The notes: generated by a model from the letters alone, not told the origin. A stretch of 64,000 nucleotides of DNA from Rubrivivax rivuli (GCF_004016505.1 NZ_SACR01000001.1:558001-622000); one strand, 5' to 3'; positions 18,750 to 28,553 are shown, counted from the stretch's first letter. Translations and numbers: made by a program.

Positions 18750-20038
18750 TGCAGCAGATCATCGACCGCCGCCTTGCCGGGAAAAACAAGTCCATCGGCA
18801 ACCGCGAGCGTTTCCTGCGCCGGCACAAGGAGCAGATCCGCGAGGCGGTCAAGCGTGCCATCGACGGCCGCAGCATCAGCGATGTCGAGCGCGGCGAGGA
18901 CATCCACATCCCGAAGAAGGACCTGAGCGAACCCGTGTTCGGCCACGGCCCGGGCGGCGTGCGCGAGGTGGTGCACCCGGGCAACAAGGACTTCGTGCAG
19001 GGCGATCGCATCGAACGCCCGAAAGGCGGGCAGGGCGGTGGGGGCTCGGGCAAAGGCCAGGCCAGCGACAGCGGCGAAGGCGAGGACGATTTCGTCTTCG
19101 CGCTGAGCAAGGAAGAGTTCATGCAGGTCTTCTTCGAAGACCTGGCGCTGCCCCACCTGGTGCGCACGCAACTGGCCGAAATGCCCGAATGGAAAAGCCA
19201 ACGCGCCGGTTTCTCCAGCGACGGCACGCCCAACAACCTGCACGTGGTGCGCAGCATGCGCGGCGCCCTGGGCCGGCGCATCGCCTTGGGCAACGGGCCG
19301 CGGCGCGAGCTGCATGCGATGGAAGAACGCCTGGCCGAGATGCAGGCCGCGTTGCAGCCGGGCGATGTGGTGGCCGAAGCCGCCGTGAAGGCGCTGGCCG
19401 AAGAGATACGCCTCCTGCGCGGCCGCATCGAACGCATCCCCTACCTCGACCCCATCGACCTGCGCTACCGCAGCCGCATCAAGGTGCCGGTGCCCACGAG
19501 CAAGGCGGTGATGTTCTGCCTGATGGACGTCAGCGGCAGCATGGACGAGGCGCGCAAGGAGCTCAGCAAGCGCTTCTTCATCCTGCTGTACCTCTTCCTC
19601 ACGCGGCACTACGAGAAGATCGACCTCGTCTTCATCCGCCACCACACGCAGGCGCAAGAGGTGGACGAGCAGAACTTCTTCCACGCGCGTGAAACCGGCG
19701 GCACCGTGGTCAGCAGCGCGCTGGTGCTGATGGAAGAGATCATCAAGGCGCGCTACGACCCGGCGCAGTGGAACATCTACGGCGCGCAGGCCAGCGACGG
19801 CGACAACTGGCACCACGACAGCGGGCGCTGCCGCGAGATCCTCAGCGAGAAGATCCTGCCGCTGGTGCGTTACTTCGCCTACGTGCAGGTGGCCGAAGAA
19901 GAGCAGAACCTGTGGGACGAGTACACGCAGCTGCAGGCCGCGCACCGCCACTTCGCGATGCGCAAGGCCGTGCAGGCCAGCGAGATCTACCCGGTGTTCC
20001 GCGATCTGTTCAAGAAGGAAGGCGCGAAAGCGGCATGA
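18749..20038 (+). CDS. yeaH: UPF0229/DUF444 protein YeaH
   Basis: A 429-residue cytosolic protein. The ATG overlaps the prkA stop (TGATG). The start MQQIIDRRLAGKNKSIGNRE is conserved in the family. The middle carries a Gly-rich linker (about 95-110), and the C-terminal half has a von Willebrand A-like metal site, MDVSGSMDEARK, near residue 260. YeaH partners with PrkA/YeaG in nitrogen-starvation and stationary-phase physiology; its exact biochemical role is unclear. Confidence 0.95.
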   Translation: MQQIIDRRLAGKNKSIGNRERFLRRHKEQIREAVKRAIDGRSISDVERGEDIHIPKKDLSEPVFGHGPGGVREVVHPGNKDFVQGDRIERPKGGQGGGGSGKGQASDSGEGEDDFVFALSKEEFMQVFFEDLALPHLVRTQLAEMPEWKSQRAGFSSDGTPNNLHVVRSMRGALGRRIALGNGPRRELHAMEERLAEMQAALQPGDVVAEAAVKALAEEIRLLRGRIERIPYLDPIDLRYRSRIKVPVPTSKAVMFCLMDVSGSMDEARKELSKRFFILLYLFLTRHYEKIDLVFIRHHTQAQEVDEQNFFHARETGGTVVSSALVLMEEIIKARYDPAQWNIYGAQASDGDNWHHDSGRCREILSEKILPLVRYFAYVQVAEEEQNLWDEYTQLQAAHRHFAMRKAVQASEIYPVFRDLFKKEGAKAA

Positions 20039-21591
20039 AGCCTCGTCCCCTGGCCCTGGAACAACCGCTGCCGCTGGCCCAGCGCCCTGGCGAACCGCTG
20101 GCCGCCCCCAGCGACTGGAGCTTCGAGCTCATCGAGCAGTACCACCGCGTCATCAAGGCCACGGCCGAGCGTTTCGGGCTGGACACCTACCCGAACCAGC
20201 TGGAGATCATCACCGCCGAGCAGATGATGGACGCCTACGCCAGCGTGGGCATGCCGGTGAACTACCGCCACTGGAGCTACGGCAAGGAGTTCATCGCCAC
20301 CGAGAAGAACTACAAGCGCGGCCACATGGGCCTGGCCTACGAGATCGTCATCAACAGCAACCCTTGCATCAGCTACCTGATGGAAGAGAACACGCTGGCG
20401 ATGCAGGCCCTGGTGATTGCGCACGCGGCCTACGGCCACAACAGCTTCTTCAAGGGCAACTACCTCTTCCGCATGTGGACCGATGCAGCGTCCATCATCG
20501 ACTACCTGGTCTACGCGAAGAACTACGTCGCGCAGTGCGAAGAGAAGCACGGCCTGGATGCCGTGGAGAGCTTTCTCGACAGCTGCCACGCGCTGCAGAA
20601 CCACGGCGTCGACCGCTACCGGCGCCCCAGCCGCAAGAGCCTGGCGCAGGAGCTGAGCGAACGCATCGACCGCGAGGCCTATGCCCAGCGCCAGGTCAAC
20701 GACCTCTGGCGCACGCTGCCGCGCACGGCCGCCAAGGAAGGCGTGGCGCCCGAGGCCAAGCGCTTCCCGGAAGAGCCGCAGGAGAACCTGCTGTACTTCA
20801 TCGAGAAGAACGCGCCGCTGCTGGAGCCTTGGCAGCGCGAGATCGTGCGCATCGTCCGCAAGGTGGCGCAGTACTTCTACCCGCAGCGCCAGACGCAGGT
20901 GATGAACGAGGGCTGGGCCACCTTCTGGCACCACCGCCTGCTCAACACCATGTACGACGACGGCTACCTCACCGACGGCGTGATGCTGGAGTGGCTGACC
21001 TCGCACACCAACGTCATCTACCAGCCGCCGGTGGGCCACCGTGCCTACAGCGGCATCAACCCCTATGCGCTGGGCTTCGCGATGTACACCGACATCCAGC
21101 GCATCTGCGAGCACCCCACGGAAGAAGACCGCCAGTGGTTCCCCGACATCGCCGGCAAGCCCTGGCTGCCGGTGCTGGACCACGCCATGCGCAACTTCAA
21201 GGACGAGAGCTTCATCGGCCAGTACCTCAGCCCGAAACTGATGCGCGAGCTGCGCCTCTTCGCCATCACCGACGACGAGAAGCAGAGCGAGCTGGAGGTC
21301 AGCGCCATCCATGACGAAGCCGGCTACCGCCGCGTGCGCGAATCGCTCAGCAGGCAGTACGACCTGGGGCAGCGCGAACCCAACATCCAGGTCTGGAACG
21401 TGAACCTGCGGGGCGACCGCAGCCTCACGCTGCGCCACTTCCAGCACCAGGACCGGCCCCTGCACGACAGCGGCCAGGAGGTGCTGAAGCACGTGGCGCG
21501 GCTGTGGGGTTTCGGCGTGCAGCTGGAAAGCGTCAACGCCAAGGGCGAGGTCACCAAGCGCTTTGGCGTTCAGGCGCCCACGGGGGCCTGA
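20035..21591 (+). CDS. spoVR: SpoVR family protein (YcgB)
   Basis: A 518-residue soluble protein. It overlaps yeaH by 4 bp (ATGA). Conserved SpoVR motifs include HWSYGKEFIATEKNYKRG, EENTLAMQALVIAHAAYGHN and MNEGWATFWHH; the repeated His residues could bind metal. In Bacillus SpoVR affects spore cortex, and in non-sporulating proteobacteria the gene travels with prkA and yeaH as a stress module. The length and full domain agree with the family. Confidence 0.96.
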   Translation: MKPRPLALEQPLPLAQRPGEPLAAPSDWSFELIEQYHRVIKATAERFGLDTYPNQLEIITAEQMMDAYASVGMPVNYRHWSYGKEFIATEKNYKRGHMGLAYEIVINSNPCISYLMEENTLAMQALVIAHAAYGHNSFFKGNYLFRMWTDAASIIDYLVYAKNYVAQCEEKHGLDAVESFLDSCHALQNHGVDRYRRPSRKSLAQELSERIDREAYAQRQVNDLWRTLPRTAAKEGVAPEAKRFPEEPQENLLYFIEKNAPLLEPWQREIVRIVRKVAQYFYPQRQTQVMNEGWATFWHHRLLNTMYDDGYLTDGVMLEWLTSHTNVIYQPPVGHRAYSGINPYALGFAMYTDIQRICEHPTEEDRQWFPDIAGKPWLPVLDHAMRNFKDESFIGQYLSPKLMRELRLFAITDDEKQSELEVSAIHDEAGYRRVRESLSRQYDLGQREPNIQVWNVNLRGDRSLTLRHFQHQDRPLHDSGQEVLKHVARLWGFGVQLESVNAKGEVTKRFGVQAPTGA

Positions 21592-21662
21592 AACCGGCCC
21601 GGTTTGCGGGCGGGCGCTGGCCCGTTCGGCAGGGCACGGCGCCCTGCAAGTGCGCAGAAATC

Positions 21663-21680
21663 GGTAACGATCTCGTTACC
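21663..21680. promoter_or_regulatory. 18-bp near-palindromic operator candidate
   Basis: GGTAACGATCTCGTTACC has perfect 8-bp arms (GGTAACGA/TCGTTACC) around two bases. It is AT-richer than its surroundings and lies 67-84 bp before the start of the HDOD-kinase gene. No regulator is known to me for this exact site. Confidence 0.5.
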
Positions 21681-21746
21681 ATTGAGGATTGACTGGCGCC
21701 TGTCCAGCCAAGCCCTGAACAGCTGCCCACGCCCCAAGGCCCCGAC

Positions 21747-23945
21747 TTGCTCAACCTGCCCCGTCCGACGCTGGAAGCGCTGGAGTCGCTGGACCTGCCC
21801 ACGCCCCCGGGCGCCGTGCTGGCCTTCCTTCAGGCGGTCGCGCGCGACGACATCTCGATGGACGAGCTGGCCGAGCTGGTGCGGCGCGAGCCCGCACTCG
21901 CCGCGCGCGTGCTGACGGTGGCCAACTCGGCCGCCTACAAGACCCGCGGAGAACTGCGCAGCCTGAAGCAGTGCCTGCAGGTGCTGGGCGTGCGCACCTT
22001 GCACAGCATCGCCGCCAGCATCGCCGTGCGCGAGGCCTTCGCAGGCCTGACCGGTGCGCGGGCCGGCGATTTCGACGGCTTCTGGCGCCACACGCTGATG
22101 GTGGCCGAGCTGGCGCAGGCCATCGCCACGGCCACCGAGCAGCCCAACCCCGAAGAAGCCTACCTCGCCGGCCTGCTGCACGATGTGGGCGAGCTGCTGC
22201 TGCTGGGCGGCCTGCCTGCCCGCTACGGCCCGCTGCTGGGCGAAGCCGGCGGCACCGAGACAGCACTGGTGCCGCTGGAACGCGCCGCGCTGCAGACCGA
22301 CCACGCGGCCGTGGGCGCCTGGCTGGTCGACCGCTGGCAGCTGCCTTCCTTCATGGCCGATGCGCTGCTCTTCCACCACCACAGCCCGGAAGACGTGGCG
22401 CTGGCCGACCCGCTGACCCGCGCGCTGTGGGTGGCCCACGCCTGCGACGCGCTGGCCGCCGATGCCGCGCCCGATGCCGCCGCCTTCGAATCGGCCGGCC
22501 ACCTGGTGGGCCTGCCCGCCATGCTGCTGGCGCGTCTGGTGGGGCAGGCGCAGGCCGATGTGGCCACGCTGGCCGGCGCCCTGGGCGTGAAAACCGTTGC
22601 CGGGCCTACGCCCCTGCCGCTGTGGCGCCCGGCGCCACCGGCCACGCCCGATGTCGCCCGCGAGCAGCTGCGCGAAACACTCAGCGCCATGGCCACGCTG
22701 CAGCCGCTGCAGCACGAGCTGGCCGCGGCCGACAGCGAGCCGCAATTGCTCAACGCCGCGCGCGAATCGGCCCGCATCCTCTTCGGCGTGCGCGATGTCG
22801 TCTTTCTGCTGCGCAGCGGCGCCGACGCCGTGCTCTCGGCCCTGTCGCTGCCCGGCCAGCCGCCGCAGCTGCAGCGCCTGCAGGTCAACCTGCAGAACGC
22901 GGCCTCGGGCGCCTGCGGCCGCGCGGCGCACACCGGGCGCACCTGTTCCACCTTCGAGAGCGGGCCTGCGGGGCCGTTGTCGGTCAGCGACCTGCAGCTG
23001 GCGCGTGCCCTGGGCAGCGAAGGCCTGCTGTGCGTGCCCATGGCCGCCGGCGGCGTGGTGCTGGGCGTGATGGCCTGCCCCGTGGGTCGCCTGCAGGCCG
23101 AACGGCTGGAGCAGCGCCTGGCGCTGCTGGGCAGCTTTGCCGGCCTGCTGGCCGGCCACCTGCAGCAGTGGCGCGCGCAGCGCGAACGCGACCGCGAACT
23201 CGAAGCCGCCACCGCCGACCGCCTGCGCGAGCGCGAGCGCCAGGTGGTGCACGAGGTCAGCAACCCGCTGGGCATCATCAAGAACTACCTCACCCTGGTG
23301 CGGCGCAAGCTGCCCGAGGGCGTGCAGCTCGGCGAGGAGCTGCAGGTGCTGCACGAGGAAATCGACCGCGTGGGCCGCATCGTGCGCCAGCTGGGCGAGC
23401 CGCCGCCGGACAGCGCTGCGGCTGCCGACACGCTGGATCTCAACACCGCCGTCGAAGGCCTGTATGCGCTCTACGCAGAGCCGCTGTTCGGGCGCGCCGG
23501 CATCGAGCTGGCGCTGGAACTCCAGCGTCCGCTGGCCGCCACGCGCGCCGACCGCGACGGCCTGCGCCAGATCGTGCTGAACCTGTGGAAGAACGCGGCC
23601 GAGGCGCTGCCCCCCGGTGCGCGCGTGACCACCAGCACCGCCGACCACATCCACCGCGACGGCCGCATCTACACGCAGCTGTGCATCGCCGACAACGGCC
23701 CCGGCCTGCCGGGTGACGTGATGGTGTCGCTGTTCCGGCCGCTGGGCCGAACGCGCCGTGCGGGGCACTCGGGCCTGGGACTGTCCATCGTCCACACCCT
23801 CGTCACCCGCCTGGGCGGCGAAATCGCCTGCCAGAGCCAGGCCGGCCGCGGCACGCGATTCTTCATCCTGCTGCCGCAGCAGCCTGCCGATGCCGGCACA
23901 GCCACCCCGGCCCAGCGCCTCGTGTCCCCGCCTGCTGCCCCATGA
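21747..23945 (+). CDS. HDOD-GAF-type sensor histidine kinase
   Basis: A 732-residue signalling protein. The TTG at 21747 is the only usual start codon between the upstream in-frame stop (21690) and the HDOD domain. Order: HDOD domain at about 10-260 (degenerate HD motif LLHDVGELLLL), a GAF-like sensory domain at about 310-455, then a histidine kinase with the H-box QVVHEVSNPLGIIKNYL (about 505) and ATPase boxes NLWKNAAEAL, DNGPGLPG and GHSGLGLSIV. It has no transmembrane helix, so it senses a cytoplasmic signal. Its stop overlaps the next gene (ATGA), a receiver-GGDEF-EAL protein that is its probable phosphorylation partner. Confidence 0.92.
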   Translation: MLNLPRPTLEALESLDLPTPPGAVLAFLQAVARDDISMDELAELVRREPALAARVLTVANSAAYKTRGELRSLKQCLQVLGVRTLHSIAASIAVREAFAGLTGARAGDFDGFWRHTLMVAELAQAIATATEQPNPEEAYLAGLLHDVGELLLLGGLPARYGPLLGEAGGTETALVPLERAALQTDHAAVGAWLVDRWQLPSFMADALLFHHHSPEDVALADPLTRALWVAHACDALAADAAPDAAAFESAGHLVGLPAMLLARLVGQAQADVATLAGALGVKTVAGPTPLPLWRPAPPATPDVAREQLRETLSAMATLQPLQHELAAADSEPQLLNAARESARILFGVRDVVFLLRSGADAVLSALSLPGQPPQLQRLQVNLQNAASGACGRAAHTGRTCSTFESGPAGPLSVSDLQLARALGSEGLLCVPMAAGGVVLGVMACPVGRLQAERLEQRLALLGSFAGLLAGHLQQWRAQRERDRELEAATADRLRERERQVVHEVSNPLGIIKNYLTLVRRKLPEGVQLGEELQVLHEEIDRVGRIVRQLGEPPPDSAAAADTLDLNTAVEGLYALYAEPLFGRAGIELALELQRPLAATRADRDGLRQIVLNLWKNAAEALPPGARVTTSTADHIHRDGRIYTQLCIADNGPGLPGDVMVSLFRPLGRTRRAGHSGLGLSIVHTLVTRLGGEIACQSQAGRGTRFFILLPQQPADAGTATPAQRLVSPPAAP

Positions 23946-26155
23946 ACGCGCTGGTCGACCATCTCCATACGCCGCTGCCGGCCGGCCCCGGCACGCCGCA
24001 GCTGCTGCTGGTGGACGACGACGCGCGCCTGCGCGGCAGCTTCCGCCTGCTGCTCGCGCAGCCCGGCCGCGACATCGCCGAAGCCGGCTCGGGCGAAGAG
24101 GCCCTGGCCACGCTGAAGGCGCGCAGCTTCGACCTGGTGCTGCTCGACATCGGCCTGCCCGGCATCTCGGGCCTGGACGTGCTGCGCTGGCTGGCCGAGA
24201 ACCGCCCGCACACCGGCGTGATGATGGTCAGCGGCCAGCGCGAACTCGAAGCCGCCGTGCGCGCTTTGCGCCACGGTGCGCTCGATTTCGTGCGCAAGCC
24301 CGACGACCTCGACTTCCTGCCCGAGCGCGTGGAGCAGACGCTGCTGCGCCTGCGCCTGCAGCGCGAGAACGCCGAGATGACGGCGCGGCTGGCGCACTCG
24401 GAGCGGCTGCACCGCTTCCTGGTGGAAAGCTCGCCCGACATCGTCTACACGCTCGACGAGAACGGGCGCTTCGTCTTCGTGAACCCGCGCGTCGAATCGC
24501 TGCTGGGCTATGCGCGTGACGAGCTGCTGGGCAGCCATTACACGCGCATCGTGCACGAGGACGACGTGGCCCTGGCGCGTTTCGCGTTCGCCGAGCGCCG
24601 CAGTGATGAACGCGCCTCCACCAACATCGAGCTGCGCCTGCTGTGCGGGCCGCGCCTGGCCGGCGGCCGAGCGCAACGCCACCTGGTGACGACGGTCAGC
24701 GCCATGGGCGTGTACGACGACACCGCCGCGCCGGGCGCGGTGCCCGGCGCGCCCTCGGGCCTGCGGCAGCGGCGGCGTTTCGTGGGCAGCTACGGCGTGG
24801 TGCGCGACATCACCGACCGCAAGCGCGCCGAAGAGACCATCAGCTTCCAGGCCTTGCACGACCAGCTGACCGATCTGCCCAACCGCCGCCTGTTCAAGGA
24901 CCACCTCGAGCTGGCGCTGGTGCAGGCCGAACGCCGCGGCCAGCTGGTGGGCGTGATGTTCATCGACCTCGACCGCTTCAAGCTCGTGAACGACACCTAC
25001 GGCCACCTGCTGGGCGACGAGCTGCTGCGCAGCTTTGCGCACCGGTTGCGCGGCTGCGTGCGCGCGGGCGACACCGTGGCGCGCCAGGGCGGCGACGAGT
25101 TCACCGTGCTGCTGCCCGACCTGACCAATGCCGATGACGCGCTGCCCATCGCGCAGAAGATCCTGGCCGAGCTGGACAAACCCTTCCTGCTGGGCGACCG
25201 CGAGTTCCGCGCCACCGCCAGCGTGGGCATTGCCACCTACCCGCGCGACGGGCTCACGGCCGAGCAGCTGATGCAGAACGCCGACATCGCGATGTACGAG
25301 GTGAAGACCAGCGGCCGCAATGGCGGGCGCATGTTCACCACCGGGATGAACGCCGGCCACACGCAGCGCCTGGCGCTGGAGAACGATCTGCGCCGCGCTG
25401 TCGCCCAGGGCCAGTTCGAGGCGCATTTCCAGCCCCAGGTCAGCCTGGGGCAGGGGCGCGTGGTCGGTGTGGAGCTGCTCATCCGCTGGCGCCACCCGGT
25501 GCTCGGGTTGCTGATGCCCGGCCAGTTCGTGGCGCTGGCCGAAGAGACCGGGATGATCTGCGCCTTGAGTGACTGGGTGCTGGAGCGCGCCTGCGGCCAA
25601 CTCGCGCTGTGGCACGCGCTGGGCTACCGCCATCTGCGCATGGCGGTGAACCTCAGTCCGCTGGAGCTGGTGCGCAACGACATCGTCGAGCGCGTGACCG
25701 CACCGCTGGCGCGCCACCTGCTGCCGCCGGGTGCGCTGGAGATCGAGATCACCGAGAACATGCTGCTCGACGACGCGCCCAGCGTCGTGGAAAAGCTCGA
25801 GCGCCTGCGCGCGCAGGGCGTGCGCGTGGCCATCGACGATTTCGGCACGCGCTACTCGTCGCTGGCTTACCTGCGGCGCTTTCCCATCCACAGCCTGAAG
25901 ATCGACCAGAGCTTCGTGCGCGACCTGGGCGTGGAGGGTGACTCGCCCATCATCCAGGCCATCGTCGGCATCGCGCGCGGCTTCAACCTGCAACTGGTGG
26001 CCGAAGGCGTGGAGACGGTGGAGCAGCTGCAGGCGCTGCGTGCGATGGGCTGCGACGAGGTACAGGGCTACCTGCTCGGCCGCCCCATGCCGGCGTCGGC
26101 GCTGACACCCTTGCTGAGCCACCCGCCACAGTTGCCGACGCCGCTGGGCGGGTGA
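23942..26155 (+). CDS. Receiver-PAS-GGDEF-EAL cyclic-di-GMP protein
   Basis: A 737-residue response regulator. The receiver (about 20-135) has the acidic pair VDDD and phospho-Asp in LVLLDIGLPG. The PAS domain covers about 155-295. The GGDEF domain has an intact RQGGDEF active site. The EAL domain has ELL in place of EAL (GVELLIRW) but keeps the other catalytic residues visible in EITENM, DDFGTRYSSLAYL and EGVET, so phosphodiesterase activity remains plausible. It would make and/or degrade cyclic-di-GMP on phosphorylation. It is coupled to the upstream histidine kinase by a 4-bp overlap. Confidence 0.94.
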   Translation: MNALVDHLHTPLPAGPGTPQLLLVDDDARLRGSFRLLLAQPGRDIAEAGSGEEALATLKARSFDLVLLDIGLPGISGLDVLRWLAENRPHTGVMMVSGQRELEAAVRALRHGALDFVRKPDDLDFLPERVEQTLLRLRLQRENAEMTARLAHSERLHRFLVESSPDIVYTLDENGRFVFVNPRVESLLGYARDELLGSHYTRIVHEDDVALARFAFAERRSDERASTNIELRLLCGPRLAGGRAQRHLVTTVSAMGVYDDTAAPGAVPGAPSGLRQRRRFVGSYGVVRDITDRKRAEETISFQALHDQLTDLPNRRLFKDHLELALVQAERRGQLVGVMFIDLDRFKLVNDTYGHLLGDELLRSFAHRLRGCVRAGDTVARQGGDEFTVLLPDLTNADDALPIAQKILAELDKPFLLGDREFRATASVGIATYPRDGLTAEQLMQNADIAMYEVKTSGRNGGRMFTTGMNAGHTQRLALENDLRRAVAQGQFEAHFQPQVSLGQGRVVGVELLIRWRHPVLGLLMPGQFVALAEETGMICALSDWVLERACGQLALWHALGYRHLRMAVNLSPLELVRNDIVERVTAPLARHLLPPGALEIEITENMLLDDAPSVVEKLERLRAQGVRVAIDDFGTRYSSLAYLRRFPIHSLKIDQSFVRDLGVEGDSPIIQAIVGIARGFNLQLVAEGVETVEQLQALRAMGCDEVQGYLLGRPMPASALTPLLSHPPQLPTPLGG

Positions 26156-26165
26156 AGGCCAGGCC

Positions 26166-27143
26166 TCAGCTGTCCACCTTCACGTTGCCGTCCTTCACCA
26201 CCTTGGCCCACTTGGCCTGCTCGCTCAGGATGAACTGCGCGAACTTCTCGCGGCTGCCGCCGCCGTCTTCGGCGCCGTAGGTTTCCAGCTGCGCCACCAC
26301 GTCGGGCATGGCCAGCACGGTGTTGGTGTCGCGGTTGATCTTGTCGGCGATGGCCGCCGGCAGGCCCTTGGGCCCGACCAGGCCGTACCAGGTGGTGGCC
26401 TCGAAGCCATCGAAGCCCTGCTCCTGCATCGTCGGCACCGTGGGGTGGCCCTTGGCGCGCTGCAGGCGGGTCTGGGCCACGGCGACGATCTTGCCGCTCT
26501 TCACGTGCGGCGTGGCCGAGGTCATGGTCTCGAAGCAGTACTGCACCTGCCCGCCCATCAGGTCGGTGAGCGCCGGGCCGCTGCCTTTGTAGGGCACGTG
26601 GATGGCGTCCACCTTCGCGCGCACCTTGAACATCTCCAGCGCCAGGTGCTGGGCCGAGCCCTGGCCGGCCGACGCGAAGGCGATCTTGCCCGGCTCGGCG
26701 CGGCAGCGCGCCACCACCTCGGCCACGCTCTTGTTCGGCACGCCGGGGTTGGCCACCAGCAGGTTGGGCGTCACGCCCACCAGGCAGATGGGCACGAAGT
26801 CCTTCTCGGCGTTGTAGCGCAGCTTGGCGCCCTGCAGCGCCGGGCCCAAAGCGTGGCTGTTGATGTGCGCCATCAGCAGCACGCTGCCGTCACCCGGCTG
26901 CTGCGCGATGTGCTCGGCCGCGATCAGCCCGGCCGCGCCCGCCCTGGTTTCGACGATGACCTGGTGGCCCCACATCTGCGTGAGCTTGGCGCTCACCACA
27001 CGCGCCAGCGCGTCGGTGCCGCCGCCGGGCGGGAAGCCCACGACGATCTTCACCGGGCCGCTGGGCCAGCCGCTTTGCGCGAACGCGGCGCTTGGAACGG
27101 CCAGTGCCGCGGCGGCGCCTTGGATCAGGGTGCGTCTCTTCAT
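26166..27143 (-). CDS. Bug/TctC-family solute-binding protein
   Basis: A 325-residue periplasmic binding protein. The signal peptide MKRRTLIQGAAAALAVPSAAFA ends in a clear AFA site and has an RR motif near the start (possible Tat route). The mature part has the family motifs PVKIVVGFPPGGGTDALARV and NKSVAEVV. Bug proteins bind small carboxylates for tripartite tricarboxylate transporters; no tctA/tctB membrane genes are nearby, as is common for this expanded family. It is downstream of the aminotransferase on the same strand, with a dispersed repeat between them. Confidence 0.93.
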   Translation of the reverse strand: MKRRTLIQGAAAALAVPSAAFAQSGWPSGPVKIVVGFPPGGGTDALARVVSAKLTQMWGHQVIVETRAGAAGLIAAEHIAQQPGDGSVLLMAHINSHALGPALQGAKLRYNAEKDFVPICLVGVTPNLLVANPGVPNKSVAEVVARCRAEPGKIAFASAGQGSAQHLALEMFKVRAKVDAIHVPYKGSGPALTDLMGGQVQYCFETMTSATPHVKSGKIVAVAQTRLQRAKGHPTVPTMQEQGFDGFEATTWYGLVGPKGLPAAIADKINRDTNTVLAMPDVVAQLETYGAEDGGGSREKFAQFILSEQAKWAKVVKDGNVKVDS

Positions 27144-27187
27144 CGTCGTGTCTCCTGCTTTTGTGAACGGGAACTCATCAAGGCCTG

Positions 27188-27260
27188 GCGCGGAACCGGC
27201 TCTGCCGGGCCGCTGCCAGAGCCCCCTCGGGGGGTGGCGAGCGGAGCGAGCCTGGGGGCT
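27188..27260. repeat. Dispersed 73-bp intergenic repeat, short copy
   Basis: It begins GCGCGGAACCGGCTCTGCCG and ends GAGCGAGCCTGGGGGCT. The same two end blocks occur at 63336-63489, where a segment with two hairpins separates them. Its last bases contribute to the aminotransferase stop codon. Confidence 0.75.
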
Positions 27261-28464
27261 ATGTGAAAGCTTCCATGAGGGCCTGCACGCCGCTGCCGGC
27301 CAGCTTCACGCCGGCCTGCTTCAGGCCCATCTCGCAGCCGGCCACGGTGGCCACCAGCGTGAGGTCGTTGCAGTCGCCCAGGTGGCCGATGCGGAACATG
27401 CGGCCCTTGACCTTGCCCAGGCCCGTGCCCAGGCTCATGTCGTAGCGTGTGTGGATGAGCTTGCGCACGGCGTCGGCATCCACGCCCGCGGGCGTGACCA
27501 CGCCGGTGAGCACCGGCGAGTACACCGCCGGGTCGGCGCACTGGATGGGCAGGCCCCAGGCCGTGACGGCCGCGCGCACGCCGGCGGCCCAGCGCTGGTG
27601 GCGCGCGAACACGGTGGGCAGGCCCTGCGCCAGCAGCATGTCCAGCGCCTCGTGCAGGCCGTAGAGCAGGTTGGTGCTGGGCGTGTAGGGCCAGTAGCCG
27701 CCCTTGTTCATCTCCACGATCTCGTCCCAGGCCCAGAAGCTCTTGGGCAACTTGGCGGTCTTGCTGACCTCCAGCGCACGCGGGCTCAAAGCGTTGAAGC
27801 TGATGCCCGGCGGCAGCATCAGGCCCTTCTGCGAGCCGCTGATGGCCACGTCCACGCGCCACTCGTCGTGGCGGTAGTCGGCGCTGGCCAGGCCCGAGAT
27901 GGTGTCCACCATCAGCAGCGCCGGGTGCTTGACGCTGTCGATGGCGCGGCGCACGGCGGCGATGTCGCTGGTGACGCCGGTGCTGGTTTCGTTGTGCACC
28001 ACGCACACGGCCCGGATCTGGTGGCCGGCATCGGCCCGCAGGCGCTCTTCGATCAGCGCCGCATTGACGCCGCGGCGCCAGGCCAGCGGCAGGCCGGTCT
28101 CGGCGCAGGTGCCGGGCTCGCTGATGAACTCGGTCTGCAGGCCCAGGCGCGTGGCCATCTTCTGCCACAGCGTGGCGAACTGGCCGGTCTCCACCATCAG
28201 CACCCGGTCACCGGGGCTCATGGTGTTGGCCAGCGCCGCCTCCCAGGCGCCGGTGCCGCTGGCGGGGTAGATGGCCACCGGGTGCTGCGTCTGGAAGATC
28301 TGCTGGATGCCGGCCAGCACCTTCAGCCCCAGGCGGCCGAACTCGGGGCCGCGGTGGTCGATGGTGGGCAGGCACATCGCGCGCAGGATGCGGTCGGGCA
28401 CCGGGCTGGGCCCAGGGATCTGCAGGAAGTGCCGGCCGGAAGGGTGCTGGTTCAGCGTGAGCAT
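27259..28464 (-). CDS. Class V PLP aminotransferase (serine/alanine-glyoxylate type)
   Basis: A 401-residue PLP enzyme. AAAGGAA precedes the ATG at 28464. Family features include HFLQIPGPSPVPDRILRAM at the N terminus, the PLP-contact segment YPASGTGAWEAALAN, Asp in VDTISGLASAD, and the PLP lysine in SGSQKGLMLPPG. It likely transaminates glyoxylate or a keto acid with serine or alanine. It is divergent from a GntR/FCD regulator, with two matching palindromes between them, which suggests that the regulator controls it. Confidence 0.93.
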   Translation of the reverse strand: MLTLNQHPSGRHFLQIPGPSPVPDRILRAMCLPTIDHRGPEFGRLGLKVLAGIQQIFQTQHPVAIYPASGTGAWEAALANTMSPGDRVLMVETGQFATLWQKMATRLGLQTEFISEPGTCAETGLPLAWRRGVNAALIEERLRADAGHQIRAVCVVHNETSTGVTSDIAAVRRAIDSVKHPALLMVDTISGLASADYRHDEWRVDVAISGSQKGLMLPPGISFNALSPRALEVSKTAKLPKSFWAWDEIVEMNKGGYWPYTPSTNLLYGLHEALDMLLAQGLPTVFARHQRWAAGVRAAVTAWGLPIQCADPAVYSPVLTGVVTPAGVDADAVRKLIHTRYDMSLGTGLGKVKGRMFRIGHLGDCNDLTLVATVAGCEMGLKQAGVKLAGSGVQALMEAFT

Positions 28465-28485
28465 GGGAATTCCTTTCGCGCCGAA

Positions 28486-28501
28486 GTTTTGCATGCAAAA
28501 C
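28486..28501. promoter_or_regulatory. GntR operator candidate 1
   Basis: GTTTTGCATGCAAAAC is a perfect 16-bp palindrome. It lies 22 bp upstream of the aminotransferase start codon and shares its core TTTGCATGCA with the site at 28554-28566. FCD-type GntR regulators usually bind such AT-flanked palindromes near their own genes. Confidence 0.65.
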
Positions 28502-28553
28502 AGCCTGGGGCTTGCTGGATTACCCGAGGCTGCCTCTGCGTCACCCGTCCAGA

